From contig JALGVA010000036.1 of NCBI GenBank assembly GCA_029820295.1, positions 1 to 54,717 on the forward strand: 54,717 bases of DNA. The letters are read 5' to 3'. This stretch comes from Candidatus Zipacnadia bacterium. Lineage in GTDB: Bacteria; Armatimonadota; Zipacnadia; Zipacnadales; UBA5352. The translations under genes and the position numbers were made by a program. Under the pieces are notes generated by a model. That model was given only the letters and a program-made list of their open reading frames with translations, was not told where the DNA came from and did not search any database. Shown piece after piece: positions 8,814 through 16,900 of the stretch. Position 1 is the first letter of the stretch; each line of letters begins with the position of its first letter.

Positions 8814-9600
8814 ATTCCAGGACGACGTACTGCACGCTGCTGCCGCTGCCGGACACGATCTCGGCAACGGGCGGCTCGGTGGCCCGGGCGCCGGCGCGCT
8901 GCTTGACCACCACGCGGCGGCGGGCCACGCGCCGCGCCTCCTCGAAGGCCTTCGCCGGGATGGGCCGATGCACGCCCAGACGCCGCAACGGTTGCATGGC
9001 CTGCGAATCGTTCACGGGCTCGTGGAAGAACGGGTCGAAGTAGACCACGTCGAAGCTGTCATCCGCGAGCGCCGGCAGCACCTCCACGCAGTCCCCCTGC
9101 ATGGCATCAATGCGCCGCATGGCCTCCTGCACGCCCGCGCCCTCGATCTCGTAGCTGGCGAGCCCCTCGATGGTGAGCGCCGCGATCAGCGGATCGGCCT
9201 CGTAGCCGACCACGCGCCCCCCTGCGCCGACTACCCACGCGGCCACGATGGCATCGCTGGCGCGCCCGAGCGTGCAGTCGAGGACGCTGTCGCCGGGCTG
9301 CAGAGCCATCGCGGTGACCATCGGGTCGCCCTTGCCGTCGCGCAGGTTGCTGATACGCGTGCGCGCCATGCTCGGGTGGTAGAAGTACTCGACGCCCTCG
9401 GCGGGGATCACCAGTCCGACGCGCACCGGGGTGACCGTCAGCCCGGCCTCGACACCCTCCTCACGGCAGAGCCTGGACAGGCTGCGATCCGCACGCGCCA
9501 CGAAACGCACGCCCAGCCGCTCAGCCCACCGGCGTGCGCGTGCGACCAACTCGGGATCACTGCGGCGCGAGGTCGTGACAACGTAGGAGAGATCAGGCAT
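8812..9600 (-). CDS. RsmJ/YpiP-like class I SAM-dependent methyltransferase
   Basis: A 262-residue protein. Motif I of class I methyltransferases appears as SVLDCTLGRASDAIVAA near residue 105, an acidic SAM-binding residue ends the next strand (VVGYEAD), and the catalytic-type motif VYFDPFFHEP sits near residue 189. The N-terminal region with TVTPVRVGL and FYHPSMARTRI, and DPFF in place of DPMFP, place it near the DUF548 family, in which RsmJ methylates G1516 of 16S rRNA. The exact target is not proven. Its ATG overlaps the stop of a possible upstream micro-ORF (ATGCCTGA). Confidence 0.75.
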   Translation of the reverse strand: MPDLSYVVTTSRRSDPELVARARRWAERLGVRFVARADRSLSRLCREEGVEAGLTVTPVRVGLVIPAEGVEYFYHPSMARTRISNLRDGKGDPMVTAMALQPGDSVLDCTLGRASDAIVAAWVVGAGGRVVGYEADPLIAALTIEGLASYEIEGAGVQEAMRRIDAMQGDCVEVLPALADDSFDVVYFDPFFHEPVNDSQAMQPLRRLGVHRPIPAKAFEEARRVARRRVVVKQRAGARATEPPVAEIVSGSGSSVQYVVLE

Positions 9601-9733
9601 GGAGATCGGGATCGACCTCGGACTTCGCGTCCTTTCCGGCCTCCGAGGGCGCGCAGACGGGCCTTTCGGACAGCGCCCACGCGCGCTCGGGCAGATCGAT
9701 CAGCGGTCTGCAGGCATCGGCATTGATCGTCAC
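9593..9733 (-). CDS. Possible 46-residue micro-ORF coupled to the methyltransferase gene
   Basis: This GTG-started frame runs into the methyltransferase start with an ATGCCTGA overlap and begins inside the stop of another small frame (GTGA). Its codons end mostly in G or C, like real genes here, and the product (TINADACRPLIDLPERAW near the start) resembles nothing I recognise. No Shine-Dalgarno is seen, so it would depend on coupling. It and the next entry could also be one small gene split by a frameshift. Low confidence. Confidence 0.3.
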   Translation of the reverse strand: MTINADACRPLIDLPERAWALSERPVCAPSEAGKDAKSEVDPDLHA

Positions 9734-9825
9734 ATCGAGACCACGACTTGTACCATGCCCGACTTCTCACGGGCCTTGCAGGCGATCCGGCGAATCTGCT
9801 CCCCGACAGCTTCCAACCGGGTCAC
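9730..9825 (-). CDS. Possible 31-residue micro-ORF
   Basis: A GTG with GAGG 5 bases upstream opens a 31-codon frame (TRLEAVGEQIRRIACKAREK near its start, probably one amphipathic helix) ending at a TGA that overlaps the next GTG start. Third codon positions are mostly G/C. It would be the first member of a three-gene coupled unit ending in the methyltransferase. Not recognised. Confidence 0.28.
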   Translation of the reverse strand: MTRLEAVGEQIRRIACKAREKSGMVQVVVSM

Positions 9826-9946
9826 GCGCACCTCGTGTGCTGAGCCCCCGGGGCGATTGTAGTCACGGGGGTACGGCGTGTCAACGCCGACGCGGGCGGG
9901 ATGGCCGTCGATCCTCCCCGCGTGGTTGTGTCGCAGTCGCTCGCCT

Positions 9947-11542
9947 TCATGCCTCGTGGCAGCGCTCGCGCTTCTCGCGCGCGGTGATGATGCCGTAGAC
10001 GATGCTGTCGGTCAGCGCCTGCCAGCTCGCCTCGATGATGTTCTCGTGCACGCCCACGGTGCCCCAAGTGCCGCCGTTGTTGCGCATCTGCAGCAGCACG
10101 CGCACCGCCCCGCTGGTGCCTTCGGTGGCGTCGAGCACGCGTACCTTATAGTCCACCAGGTGCATCTCGGCGATCTCCGGGTAGTGCTCACGCAGGGCCT
10201 TGCGCAGCGCCACGTCCAGCGCGTTCACCGGCCCGTCGCCCATCGCGGCGGTGTGCGTGGACTGACCGGCGATGTCGAGCTGCACGGTGGCCTCGGCGAA
10301 GGGCTCCTCGTCCTCGCTGTGCTTGCCCATGATGACGCGGAAGCCGTGCAGCTCAAAGAGCCGCGAGTCTTCGCCGAACACGCGGCGCGCCAGCAGCTCG
10401 AAGCTGGCCTCGGCGGCCTCGTACTCGTAGCCCGCGTGCTCGCGCTCCTTGACCAGCGCCAGCACCTCGCGCAGGCGCGGGTCCTTGCGGTCGAGGTCGG
10501 GGTAGACGTGCCGGAGCTTGTGCAGGATGGTGCTGCCGCCCGAGTAGTCCGAGACCAGCACACGCCGCTCGTTGCCGACGGTCTCCGGCTCGACATGCTC
10601 GAAGGAGGCGGGCGTCTTGAGCACCGCGTTGACGTGCATGCCGCCCTTGTGGGCGAAGGCCGCCGCGCCCACGTAGGGCGCGCGCTCGTCGTGCGGCACC
10701 AGGGCGACCTCATCGACCCAGCGCGACAGCTCGGTCAACTCCGCGAGCTGGCCCTCGGGCAGTGCGCGCACGCCCGCCTTGAGTTCGAGGTTGGGGATGA
10801 GCGTGCACAGGTTGGCGTTGCCGGTGCGTTCGCCGTAACCGTTGATGGTGCCCTGCACCTGCACCGCACCCAGCTCGACCGCGATCTGCGAGTTGGCCAC
10901 CGCCATACCCGCGTCGTTGTGGCAGTGGATGCCGATGGGGGCGTCCATCAGCTCGACCGCTTCGGCCACCACGTCGCGCACGAACATGGGCATGGAGCCG
11001 CCATTGGTGTCGCACAGGATCAGGCACTCGGCGCCACCGCGCCGGGCCGCGCGTAGCGTCTCCAGGGCGTACTCTCGGTCGGCGCGATGGCCGTCGAAGT
11101 AGTGCTCTGCGTCGAAGAACACCTGCGCGCCGCTGGCCTTGAGGAAGGCGACGCTGTCCTCGATCATCGCCAGGTTCTCGTCGAGCGTGGTTCCCAGCAC
11201 CTCGGTGACATGCAGGTCCCAGCTCTTGCCGAAGATGGTGATGACCGGCGCGCCGCTGGCGACCAGATAGCCGAGCTGGCCGTCGTCCTCGGGCGCGATG
11301 CCCGCCCGACGGGTGCTGCCGAAGGCGGCGAACTTCGCGTGCCGCCAGTCGGTATCGCGCGCGCGCTCGAAGACCTCGCGGTCGCGGGGCGCGGTCTCGT
11401 TGGGCCAGCCGCCCTCGATGTAGTCGAAGCCCATCTCGTCCAGCCGTGCGGCGATGCGCAGCTTGTCGTCCACGCTGAGCGAGATCTTCTCGGCCTGGCA
11501 GCCGTCGCGGAGCGTCGTGTCGTAGACGTAAACCTTACGCAT
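9947..11542 (-). CDS. cimA: (R)-citramalate synthase
   Basis: A 531-residue enzyme of the isopropylmalate/homocitrate synthase superfamily. The TIM-barrel active site shows DTTLRDG (R12-D13-G14) and the metal ligands H206-x-H208 (IGIHCHND), then GTINGYGERTGNANL. The C-terminal LeuA-type regulatory domain (about 400-520) contains VLDATEGTSGAVRVL. The length, the missing long LeuA N-terminal motif pattern and the GSTRRAG and FGKSWDLHV motifs fit CimA. It condenses pyruvate with acetyl-CoA to citramalate, entering the threonine-independent route to isoleucine. Transcription is controlled by the isoleucine T-box upstream. The C-terminal domain is normally the site of feedback inhibition by isoleucine. 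Confidence 0.93.
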   Translation of the reverse strand: MRKVYVYDTTLRDGCQAEKISLSVDDKLRIAARLDEMGFDYIEGGWPNETAPRDREVFERARDTDWRHAKFAAFGSTRRAGIAPEDDGQLGYLVASGAPVITIFGKSWDLHVTEVLGTTLDENLAMIEDSVAFLKASGAQVFFDAEHYFDGHRADREYALETLRAARRGGAECLILCDTNGGSMPMFVRDVVAEAVELMDAPIGIHCHNDAGMAVANSQIAVELGAVQVQGTINGYGERTGNANLCTLIPNLELKAGVRALPEGQLAELTELSRWVDEVALVPHDERAPYVGAAAFAHKGGMHVNAVLKTPASFEHVEPETVGNERRVLVSDYSGGSTILHKLRHVYPDLDRKDPRLREVLALVKEREHAGYEYEAAEASFELLARRVFGEDSRLFELHGFRVIMGKHSEDEEPFAEATVQLDIAGQSTHTAAMGDGPVNALDVALRKALREHYPEIAEMHLVDYKVRVLDATEGTSGAVRVLLQMRNNGGTWGTVGVHENIIEASWQALTDSIVYGIITAREKRERCHEA

Positions 11543-11597
11543 AGGTCCTCACCCTCAATGTGCACGGGCGCGTTCGGGATCCGCGGGCAGAGCCGGT

Positions 11598-11632
11598 ACA
11601 CAAGAGGGCCCGCCTCGCTCAGAGGCGGACCC
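11598..11632 (-). terminator. Regulated intrinsic terminator of the cimA T-box
   Basis: On the minus strand an 11-bp stem (GGGTCCGCCTC/GAGGCGGGCCC, with one G-T pair) with loop TGAGC is followed by TCTTGTGT. It lies directly after the T-box motif and about 60 bases before the cimA start, the standard arrangement. Confidence 0.88.
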
Positions 11633-11921
11633 GGCAGGTCCGTGGTACCACTCTGATTGACCTCGCGCGCGTGCGTCGAGGCCCGCTCTGCAGGCACGGG
11701 CTACCCGGAGGCGCCGATGCCGTCTACCCGATAACGGAGGTGACCCGGCGGAGCCTACTGGACGGGCGCGCACGCCCGCGTTGGGTCCGCGGCTCGGGGG
11801 TGATTTTCGCCGCCATCAGGGCCCGCCGGGCTTGCACCGCCCCCGGCTCGCTCAGGAGACCGCACCGCGGTCTCAGGGATGATCGGCAGCTACTCGTCCC
11901 CGTCAACGCCTGTGCTCTGTT
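11602..11921 (-). promoter_or_regulatory. T-box leader of cimA, Ile (ATC) specifier
   Basis: On the minus strand the roughly 320-base leader has Stem I with GACGAGTAG (K-turn/AGTA side) and the distal GCGAGCC...GGTG elements. The specifier bulge reads GAAAATCA with codon ATC at 11804-11802. The T-box sequence GAGTGGTACCACGG is at 11653-11640, with TGGT ready to pair with an ACCA tRNA end. A GGACC/GGTCC antiterminator pairing overlaps the terminator that follows. The ATC specifier and the A73-compatible TGGT both point to tRNA-Ile, matching the isoleucine pathway gene. The switch is read as: uncharged tRNA-Ile binds and prevents termination. Confidence 0.9.
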
Positions 11922-11927
11922 GCGGCG

Positions 11928-11956
11928 AGTATAGCAGAACCGTGACGCGGCTGCAA
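11928..11956 (-). promoter_or_regulatory. Promoter of the T-box/cimA transcript
   Basis: TTGCAG (11951-11956) and TATACT (11928-11933) are spaced by exactly 17 bases on the minus strand, just upstream of Stem I. Confidence 0.8.
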
Positions 11957-12051
11957 GCGGTTGGGGTGCCACTTGTAAGAGCACAGTAGTGATGTCCCGT
12001 TGGTGCACGATAGAAGTGTCCTCCCCGCACCGGTGTGCCCGACCACTTCCG

Positions 12052-12588
12052 CTATTGGATGATGACGGTCCGCCTCGCCGAGCGCAGCATGAGCGCGTGG
12101 TAGATGGTAAGCGCGCCGCTCATGAGGAGGTAGAGCCCGACCAGCAGCGAGGCCGCTACGATGCCCACTCGCGGGTCAACGAGCAGCAGCGCCCCGAGCG
12201 CCACCGTCACGAGGCCGATGCCCATGGCCACGGCGCGCAGCATCTCCCCACCCGGCAGCAGGGCGCCGGCCAGGATCTCCACCACTCCGAAGACCAGCGC
12301 CCACACGGCGACCAGCCATACCAGTACCGTCGCCGTGATCCCCGGCCCCAGGAAGGCCAGCAGCCCGATGAGCAAGGTCAGGATGCCGCCGGTGAAAGAC
12401 AGGCCCCAGACATGGTGGCGGGCCCAGATCGCGCCGACGATGCTGAGCAGCCCCGCCAGGATGGCGAAGAGGCCGAACAGCATGACGAACGCCTCGACGC
12501 TCTTCTCGGGCCACGCGAACAGCATGACTCCGAGGATGACGCCCAGGATCCCCCGCACCAGCATCAGGTCCCACATCTGACTGCGCAT
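12052..12588 (-). CDS. HdeD/DUF308-like integral membrane protein
   Basis: A 178-residue protein made almost entirely of six hydrophobic helices with the repeated DUF308 pattern (RGILGVILGVMLFAWP, then FGLFAILAGLLSIVGA, and a second round near LVAVWALVFGVVEILAGALL). HdeD of E. coli is linked to acid resistance, but most family members are uncharacterised, so only membrane location is firm. GGAGGG lies 6 bases before the ATG at 12588; the open frame extends further upstream without support. It is divergent from the fluoride-riboswitch gene. Confidence 0.82.
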   Translation of the reverse strand: MRSQMWDLMLVRGILGVILGVMLFAWPEKSVEAFVMLFGLFAILAGLLSIVGAIWARHHVWGLSFTGGILTLLIGLLAFLGPGITATVLVWLVAVWALVFGVVEILAGALLPGGEMLRAVAMGIGLVTVALGALLLVDPRVGIVAASLLVGLYLLMSGALTIYHALMLRSARRTVIIQ

Positions 12589-12683
12589 GACGATCCCTCC
12601 GCTCGATCCGCGCGAACCAACGTGCTGCCGGTCGGCCGCATAGGGTTTCGCCGTCTGGCCCGGAGACTCCCCCCTCGCTCCGC

Positions 12684-12713
12684 TTGACGCAACACGTGCC
12701 GGTTTGCTACGCT
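12684..12713 (+). promoter_or_regulatory. Promoter of the first fluoride-riboswitch transcript
   Basis: TTGACG (12684-12689) and TACGCT (12708-12713) are separated by 18 bases, placing the transcription start just before the aptamer. Confidence 0.6.
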
Positions 12714-12719
12714 TCACCT

Positions 12720-12827
12720 GGCGATGGAGTTCGCCGGGGCGAGCCGGAGTGCTCGCTGCAACCATCGGGCGCAGCTCGCGCCGATTGATGACTCCTGCCC
12801 GGACCAGTGGCAGGAGTCTCTGTGTGT
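12720..12827 (+). promoter_or_regulatory. Fluoride riboswitch 1 with terminator
   Basis: The aptamer has the crcB-motif elements: GGCGATGGAGTTCGCC at the 5' end, an inserted variable hairpin, GCAACC, then CCGATTGATGACTCCTGCC at the 3' end. The GACTCC that completes the aptamer is also the left arm of a 10-bp terminator (GACTCCTGCC at 12790-12799 with GGCAGGAGTC at 12809-12818) followed by TCTGTGTGT. Fluoride binding would stabilise the aptamer and block the terminator, so the gene is switched on. It precedes an unrecognised gene, not a known fluoride exporter. Confidence 0.9.
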
Positions 12828-12862
12828 ACGCCCCCTGCCTGTGGATGGATGGGAGGTCCGCT

Positions 12863-13342
12863 GTGCAACAGGATGGTGCAGAGCGCGAAGGCCTCAATCG
12901 GCTGCTTGCCGGCCAGCGGCGGCGGCACATCGTCGCCCGGTACATGACGGCGCGACGCTGGGCCGATGCTTTCGAGCGTGCCGTGGTGAGCGGCGTGTCA
13001 CCGACCGGCTACGGGCCCCCGTTGACTCCACTGGCACCGGACGTCGCGCAGGGGTTACTCGAGCCCGTGGCCGCGATCATCGAGCGCCTTCGCGCCTTCG
13101 CAGCCGAGCAGGCGCCGGCCGAACTCTCCGCGGCTGAGGCCCCCCGATCAGAGCGGCATACCGTCCTATGGGCGCGGAACCTGCTCGAACGCCTTGCCGA
13201 GGCCGTCGAAGGGCCGGCGCACCAGGCGAGCGCGCGGGCCGAGGTGAAGGGACTACGGGAGGGCGCGCAATGCCTTGCCGACGATGTGCGCCCCCTGATC
13301 GCGCGGGCACGCACTGCGCTGGCGGCCCTGGAGGACCGGTAG
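12863..13342 (+). CDS. Unrecognised helical protein under a fluoride riboswitch
   Basis: This 159-residue soluble protein has no signal peptide or membrane helix. It is rich in Ala, Arg, Glu and Leu, and looks all-helical (segments such as LLEPVAAIIERLRAFAAEQ and LLERLAEAVEG), with a Gly/Pro loop SPTGYGPPLTPLAPD near the middle. There is one Cys and no motif I can tie to a family. The GTG at 12863 has GGGAGG 6 bases upstream; an ATG at 12845 is in frame but lies before the Shine-Dalgarno. Control by a fluoride riboswitch and the adjacent crcB suggest a job in fluoride tolerance. Direct channel activity is unlikely for a soluble protein; sensing, protection of a fluoride-sensitive enzyme, or a regulatory role are open possibilities. 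Confidence 0.7.
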   Translation: MQQDGAEREGLNRLLAGQRRRHIVARYMTARRWADAFERAVVSGVSPTGYGPPLTPLAPDVAQGLLEPVAAIIERLRAFAAEQAPAELSAAEAPRSERHTVLWARNLLERLAEAVEGPAHQASARAEVKGLREGAQCLADDVRPLIARARTALAALEDR

Positions 13343-13413
13343 GCGCGGAGGCGTCCTCGCGCGCGTGAACTCCGGCGGTATGCGGGCGCCCCCGGCTCAC
13401 GCACCGGCGGCGC

Positions 13414-13442
13414 TTGACGCGCCGGGGCCGCTCTGCTATCAT
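13414..13442 (+). promoter_or_regulatory. Promoter of the crcB transcript
   Basis: TTGACG (13414-13419) and TATCAT (13437-13442) are exactly 17 bases apart, just before the second fluoride aptamer. Confidence 0.8.
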
Positions 13443-13452
13443 CGCCGGCGTT

Positions 13453-13556
13453 GGCGATGGAGTTCGCCTGAGCGGGCACGAGTGCCCGCCGCAACCATCG
13501 GACGCGTGTCGCGCCGATTGATGACTCCTGCCTGAGATCGGCGGCAGGGGTCCTTC
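13453..13556 (+). promoter_or_regulatory. Fluoride riboswitch 2 (crcB leader) with terminator
   Basis: Same layout and nearly the same sequence as the first copy: GGCGATGGAGTTCGCC, a GGGCAC/GTGCCC insert hairpin, GCAACCATCGG, CGCCGATTGATGACTCCTGCC, then a terminator with arms GACTCCTGCC (13523-13532) and GGCAGGGGTC (13543-13552) followed by CTTCT. Its place directly before crcB confirms the identification. Confidence 0.95.
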
Positions 13557-13608
13557 TATGTACCTCCCCATGGCTCGCCGCACCCGCACGTCTACAGGAG
13601 TGACGCGC

Positions 13609-13980
13609 GTGTATAGACTGGTCGCCATCGCCCTGGGCGGCGCCGTGGGCGCCATACTCAGGGCCTCCGCATGCAGCCTTACCGAACGGCACTTCGGCCC
13701 GGGCTTCCCCATCGGCACCCTGCTGGTCAACGTCACCGGCGGCTTTCTCGTCGGCCTGATCGCGGGCGCGGGCGCGCAGATGAACCTGTCGCCACTGGCG
13801 CGCGAGGCCATCGTCGTCGGCGGCCTCGGCGCGCTGACCACCTTCTCCGCGTTCTCCCTGGACACGCTCTCGCTGGCGGGTTCCTCGGGCCTGCTGCAGG
13901 CGGTCGGCAACATCGCAGCCAACGTTGTGCTGGCGCTGCTCGCGACCGTCGGCGGCGTGCTGATCGGCCGGGCGCTCTAG
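13609..13980 (+). CDS. crcB: Fluoride ion channel CrcB/Fluc
   Basis: A 123-residue protein with four membrane helices and the Fluc signatures GTLLVNVTGGFLVG (pore Asn region) and GGLGALTTFSAFSLD (TTFSxF with the pore Phe residues). Fluc proteins form dual-topology dimers that let fluoride leave the cytoplasm. The GTG at 13609 has AGGAG 8 bases upstream; an ATG at 13558 lies inside the riboswitch terminator tail and is rejected. Only one crcB copy is present, consistent with a homodimer. Its TAG stop overlaps the stop of the convergent DUF4962 gene. Confidence 0.95.
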   Translation: MYRLVAIALGGAVGAILRASACSLTERHFGPGFPIGTLLVNVTGGFLVGLIAGAGAQMNLSPLAREAIVVGGLGALTTFSAFSLDTLSLAGSSGLLQAVGNIAANVVLALLATVGGVLIGRAL

Positions 13981-16900
13981 CCGCCGTGGTGCACAAACGC
14001 CTCCGGGTCCACCACGATCGTCGCCCCGGGCGCGGCCGCTGATGCCGGGTCGAAGCAGATCACGTCCTCGCCCACGCGCACCGTACGGTCATCGATGCGC
14101 TCGATGACCGGGATTTCGCCACCGGGGGGCTGCGGATAGATCACCGCGAGGAAGCCCCACTGCGCGAGGGGCTCGCGCGTGCTCACCCACAGGTTGTGTC
14201 CCTCGATGATGTCGCCTCTGAGTTGGGCGCGGTAGTCCTCGCCGGTGATCGGGTTCGTCCGTCCCTCCAGGCCCTGCCGGTCATCGAGCACCAGCGCATC
14301 GGGCCGGAAGATATGCTGCAGGCGCACCGCCACGTCGCCCACCGTGTAGTCGATGGCGAAGCGCTCCGCGTCGAAGCTCAGCGGATCGTCGGGCAGGATG
14401 TGCCACAGCCAGGTGAAGGTCGCGGGCTCCGAACAGCGCAGATCGTCGTAGATGACGAAGTAGTGCTCGCGCACGAACAGCACGTGACGAATGTAGCTCT
14501 CGAGGTAGGGGAGAGCGCGTTGCGTGTAGACCTCGTGCAGCGGCAGGCTCCAGCGGCTGAAGTTCCCCGGCTCGTGCGGATAGCACAGCGTCGGGTCGGC
14601 GGCGAAATACACGAAGTCATCGCCCGGCGGCAGCTCGCCACGCGCGTAGCCGGCAATATGGCCGTATGTCGGATAGCGCATTCCGCTTCCCGGCTGCGCC
14701 TGCCCGAGGCCGTCGATGAGCACCACGTTGTGGCTCATGGTGTGGTAGGCGTAGGCGTCACCGTTGGCAGAGGTGCCGCCCCCGTGGTTGATCATCTGGC
14801 CGTAGGCGTGGAGCTGCACCGAGCCGTCGGAGTTGAACGAGTGTGAGTAGCCGCCGCGCGGCCGGCACTGCAGGATGACGCCCGTGCCCTCCAGGTAGGT
14901 CGCGGGGTCGCTGGGCGGCCCGCTGGCGGCCATGGCCCAGCCGCCGATGTCGAAGACCTCGACCGAATCGCTCTCGGGGACGGGCGCGGGCTCGTCGTAG
15001 TAGGCGGGCAGCGCGTACTCGATCCACGGCCGCCACGTGCCCGCAAGCTCGCCGCCGTAGCTCTGCCAGTTGTACAGGAATCGACCGTCGCCGGTCAGAT
15101 AGGCGAGCTTGCGGAAGGCCGCCAGGTGATTGCCGCGCGAGGCGTTGGCCTGGTTGCCCCAGGCGTGATGGTTCATGCCCACCGGGATGATCCGGCGCAG
15201 CCAGCTCCCCAGCCGCGAGTAGAACGGGTTGCGACCCAGGTCCGCGTCGGGCAGCGCGGTGTCGAAATAGAGCGACGCGTTGGTCAGCCACTTGTTCTTG
15301 GAGGAGCCGTAGCCCGCCCCCTCGTTCCACTGCTCGTCGAAGCCGTAGCCGCAGGTGACGCCGATGAGGTAGTTGAGCATCAATTCGAACCACTCGCGAC
15401 CGATGGCGGAGTGCTCGTAGAGCACCAACCCACACACCGCGGTGTCCATGCTCGCCTCGAACTGGTGGCTGGAGATCATCCCCGACAGCGAGGTCCCGCG
15501 CACCGGGGCCGTCGTCATCGCCTCATCGGTGCGGTACCAGCCGCGCACATAGTAGGTGCCCGGCTCGTCGATGGTCAGCGTCTGCTGCCACGAACCGCGA
15601 TCGCTGGCGTCCGGGCAGACGATGCCGACCGCGCCGGTGCCTTCGCGCCCGCCGGCGGCCTCGTAGCCCGGTTCGGACTCGGTGCGGTAGCGGTTGAAGC
15701 GCCAGCCCGCGGGCGCCTCGCCCTCGGCGGCGGAGAAGTCGGCGTTCGCCAGCAGGTTCGGGCTGTCGGGAGTGCGGCTGAGCGACAGTGAGTCCCACCA
15801 CACCTCGCCGCCGGCATAGTAGTTGAACAGTTCAACCGTGAGCGCCGTGCCCTGTTCGGGGGCGTGCACCTCCCAGGTGAAGGGCGTCCACTCGGCGGCG
15901 CGCCCCAGCCGCAGGCGCTGGTCACCGGCGACATCCACCCGCACCCGGTCGATGCGCACGCCCACCTCGCTGGGCGTGATGGTGATGGTGTGCTCGCCCG
16001 CGGCCTCGACCACCACGGTCACGGACGCCTCGCCCCAGTCGGCCACAAAGGTGCGCTGCGGCCGGTCGCCGTCCAGCGTCACGAAGAACGCGTCCCTGTC
16101 GCCCGCCGGGCCGTGGGCGGCGACCTCCACCACGTACTGCCCGCGATCGAGCGGCAGCGTCAGGGCGATGGCGGCGTCCTCGCCCGCCAGCTCGACCAGC
16201 CGGCCGCCGGAGGCGCGCTCGTCATCGACCACGCGCACGGCACCCGACAGCGCCAGCGCCTCGGCCTCGAAGGTCGCCGCCTCGCGGTCGGTGCGGAAGG
16301 TCATGCGCACCATTGGCCCGCTCGAACGCCCGGCGCGCCAGGCGAAGTTGTTCATGACGTGATCGACGCGCCACTCCAGCGACTGGATCATCACCTGCCG
16401 CTGCGCGTCGGTCATGTCCTGGTAGAGCCAGTCGAAGAGCAGCGCCAGGAACTCGTTGCCCTGGGTGGCGTCCTCAGCGCCGTCGCCGCCCAGGCCCTCC
16501 GGCGAAGCGCGGCCTCCCGGCGGATAGCTCGCCCAGGTCACCGCGCGCTCGACCACGCCGGCGTAGCGCTCATCGCCGGTGAGCTTCCAGACGAAGGCCA
16601 CGGTCGCGAGGTCCTCGGCGATGCGGTAGAAGTCGCGCTGGGGCTCGTCGCCGCGGTCGCTCTGCGGGAAGTCGGCCCACCACGGCTGCTCGATGATGCC
16701 GTCGGCCAGGCGCTGCATGCGCGCGAAGGCGGCCCGCGAGCCCGGATCGGTCTGCGCCAGCGCGCGCAGCTCGGCCATCTTCTCCGAGCGCAGCAGCACG
16801 CGCGGATGGCCCATGGCCGCGAGGTCGGGCTCGGCCAGCGCCGTGCGGTCCCACACGGTCGCGCCATCGGCGATGGTGAACGCGCGCGTTGCGCTCCACT

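Noticed and set aside
8412-9043. Continuation of the TadG-like frame to 9043
   Set aside because: After the junction the product becomes Ser/Pro/Arg-rich nonsense, while the adjacent frame holds the vWA sequence.
13558-13608. ATG at 13558 as start of crcB
   Set aside because: It lies within the tail of the riboswitch terminator and would add 17 polar residues ahead of the first helix; GTG at 13609 has AGGAG at ideal spacing.
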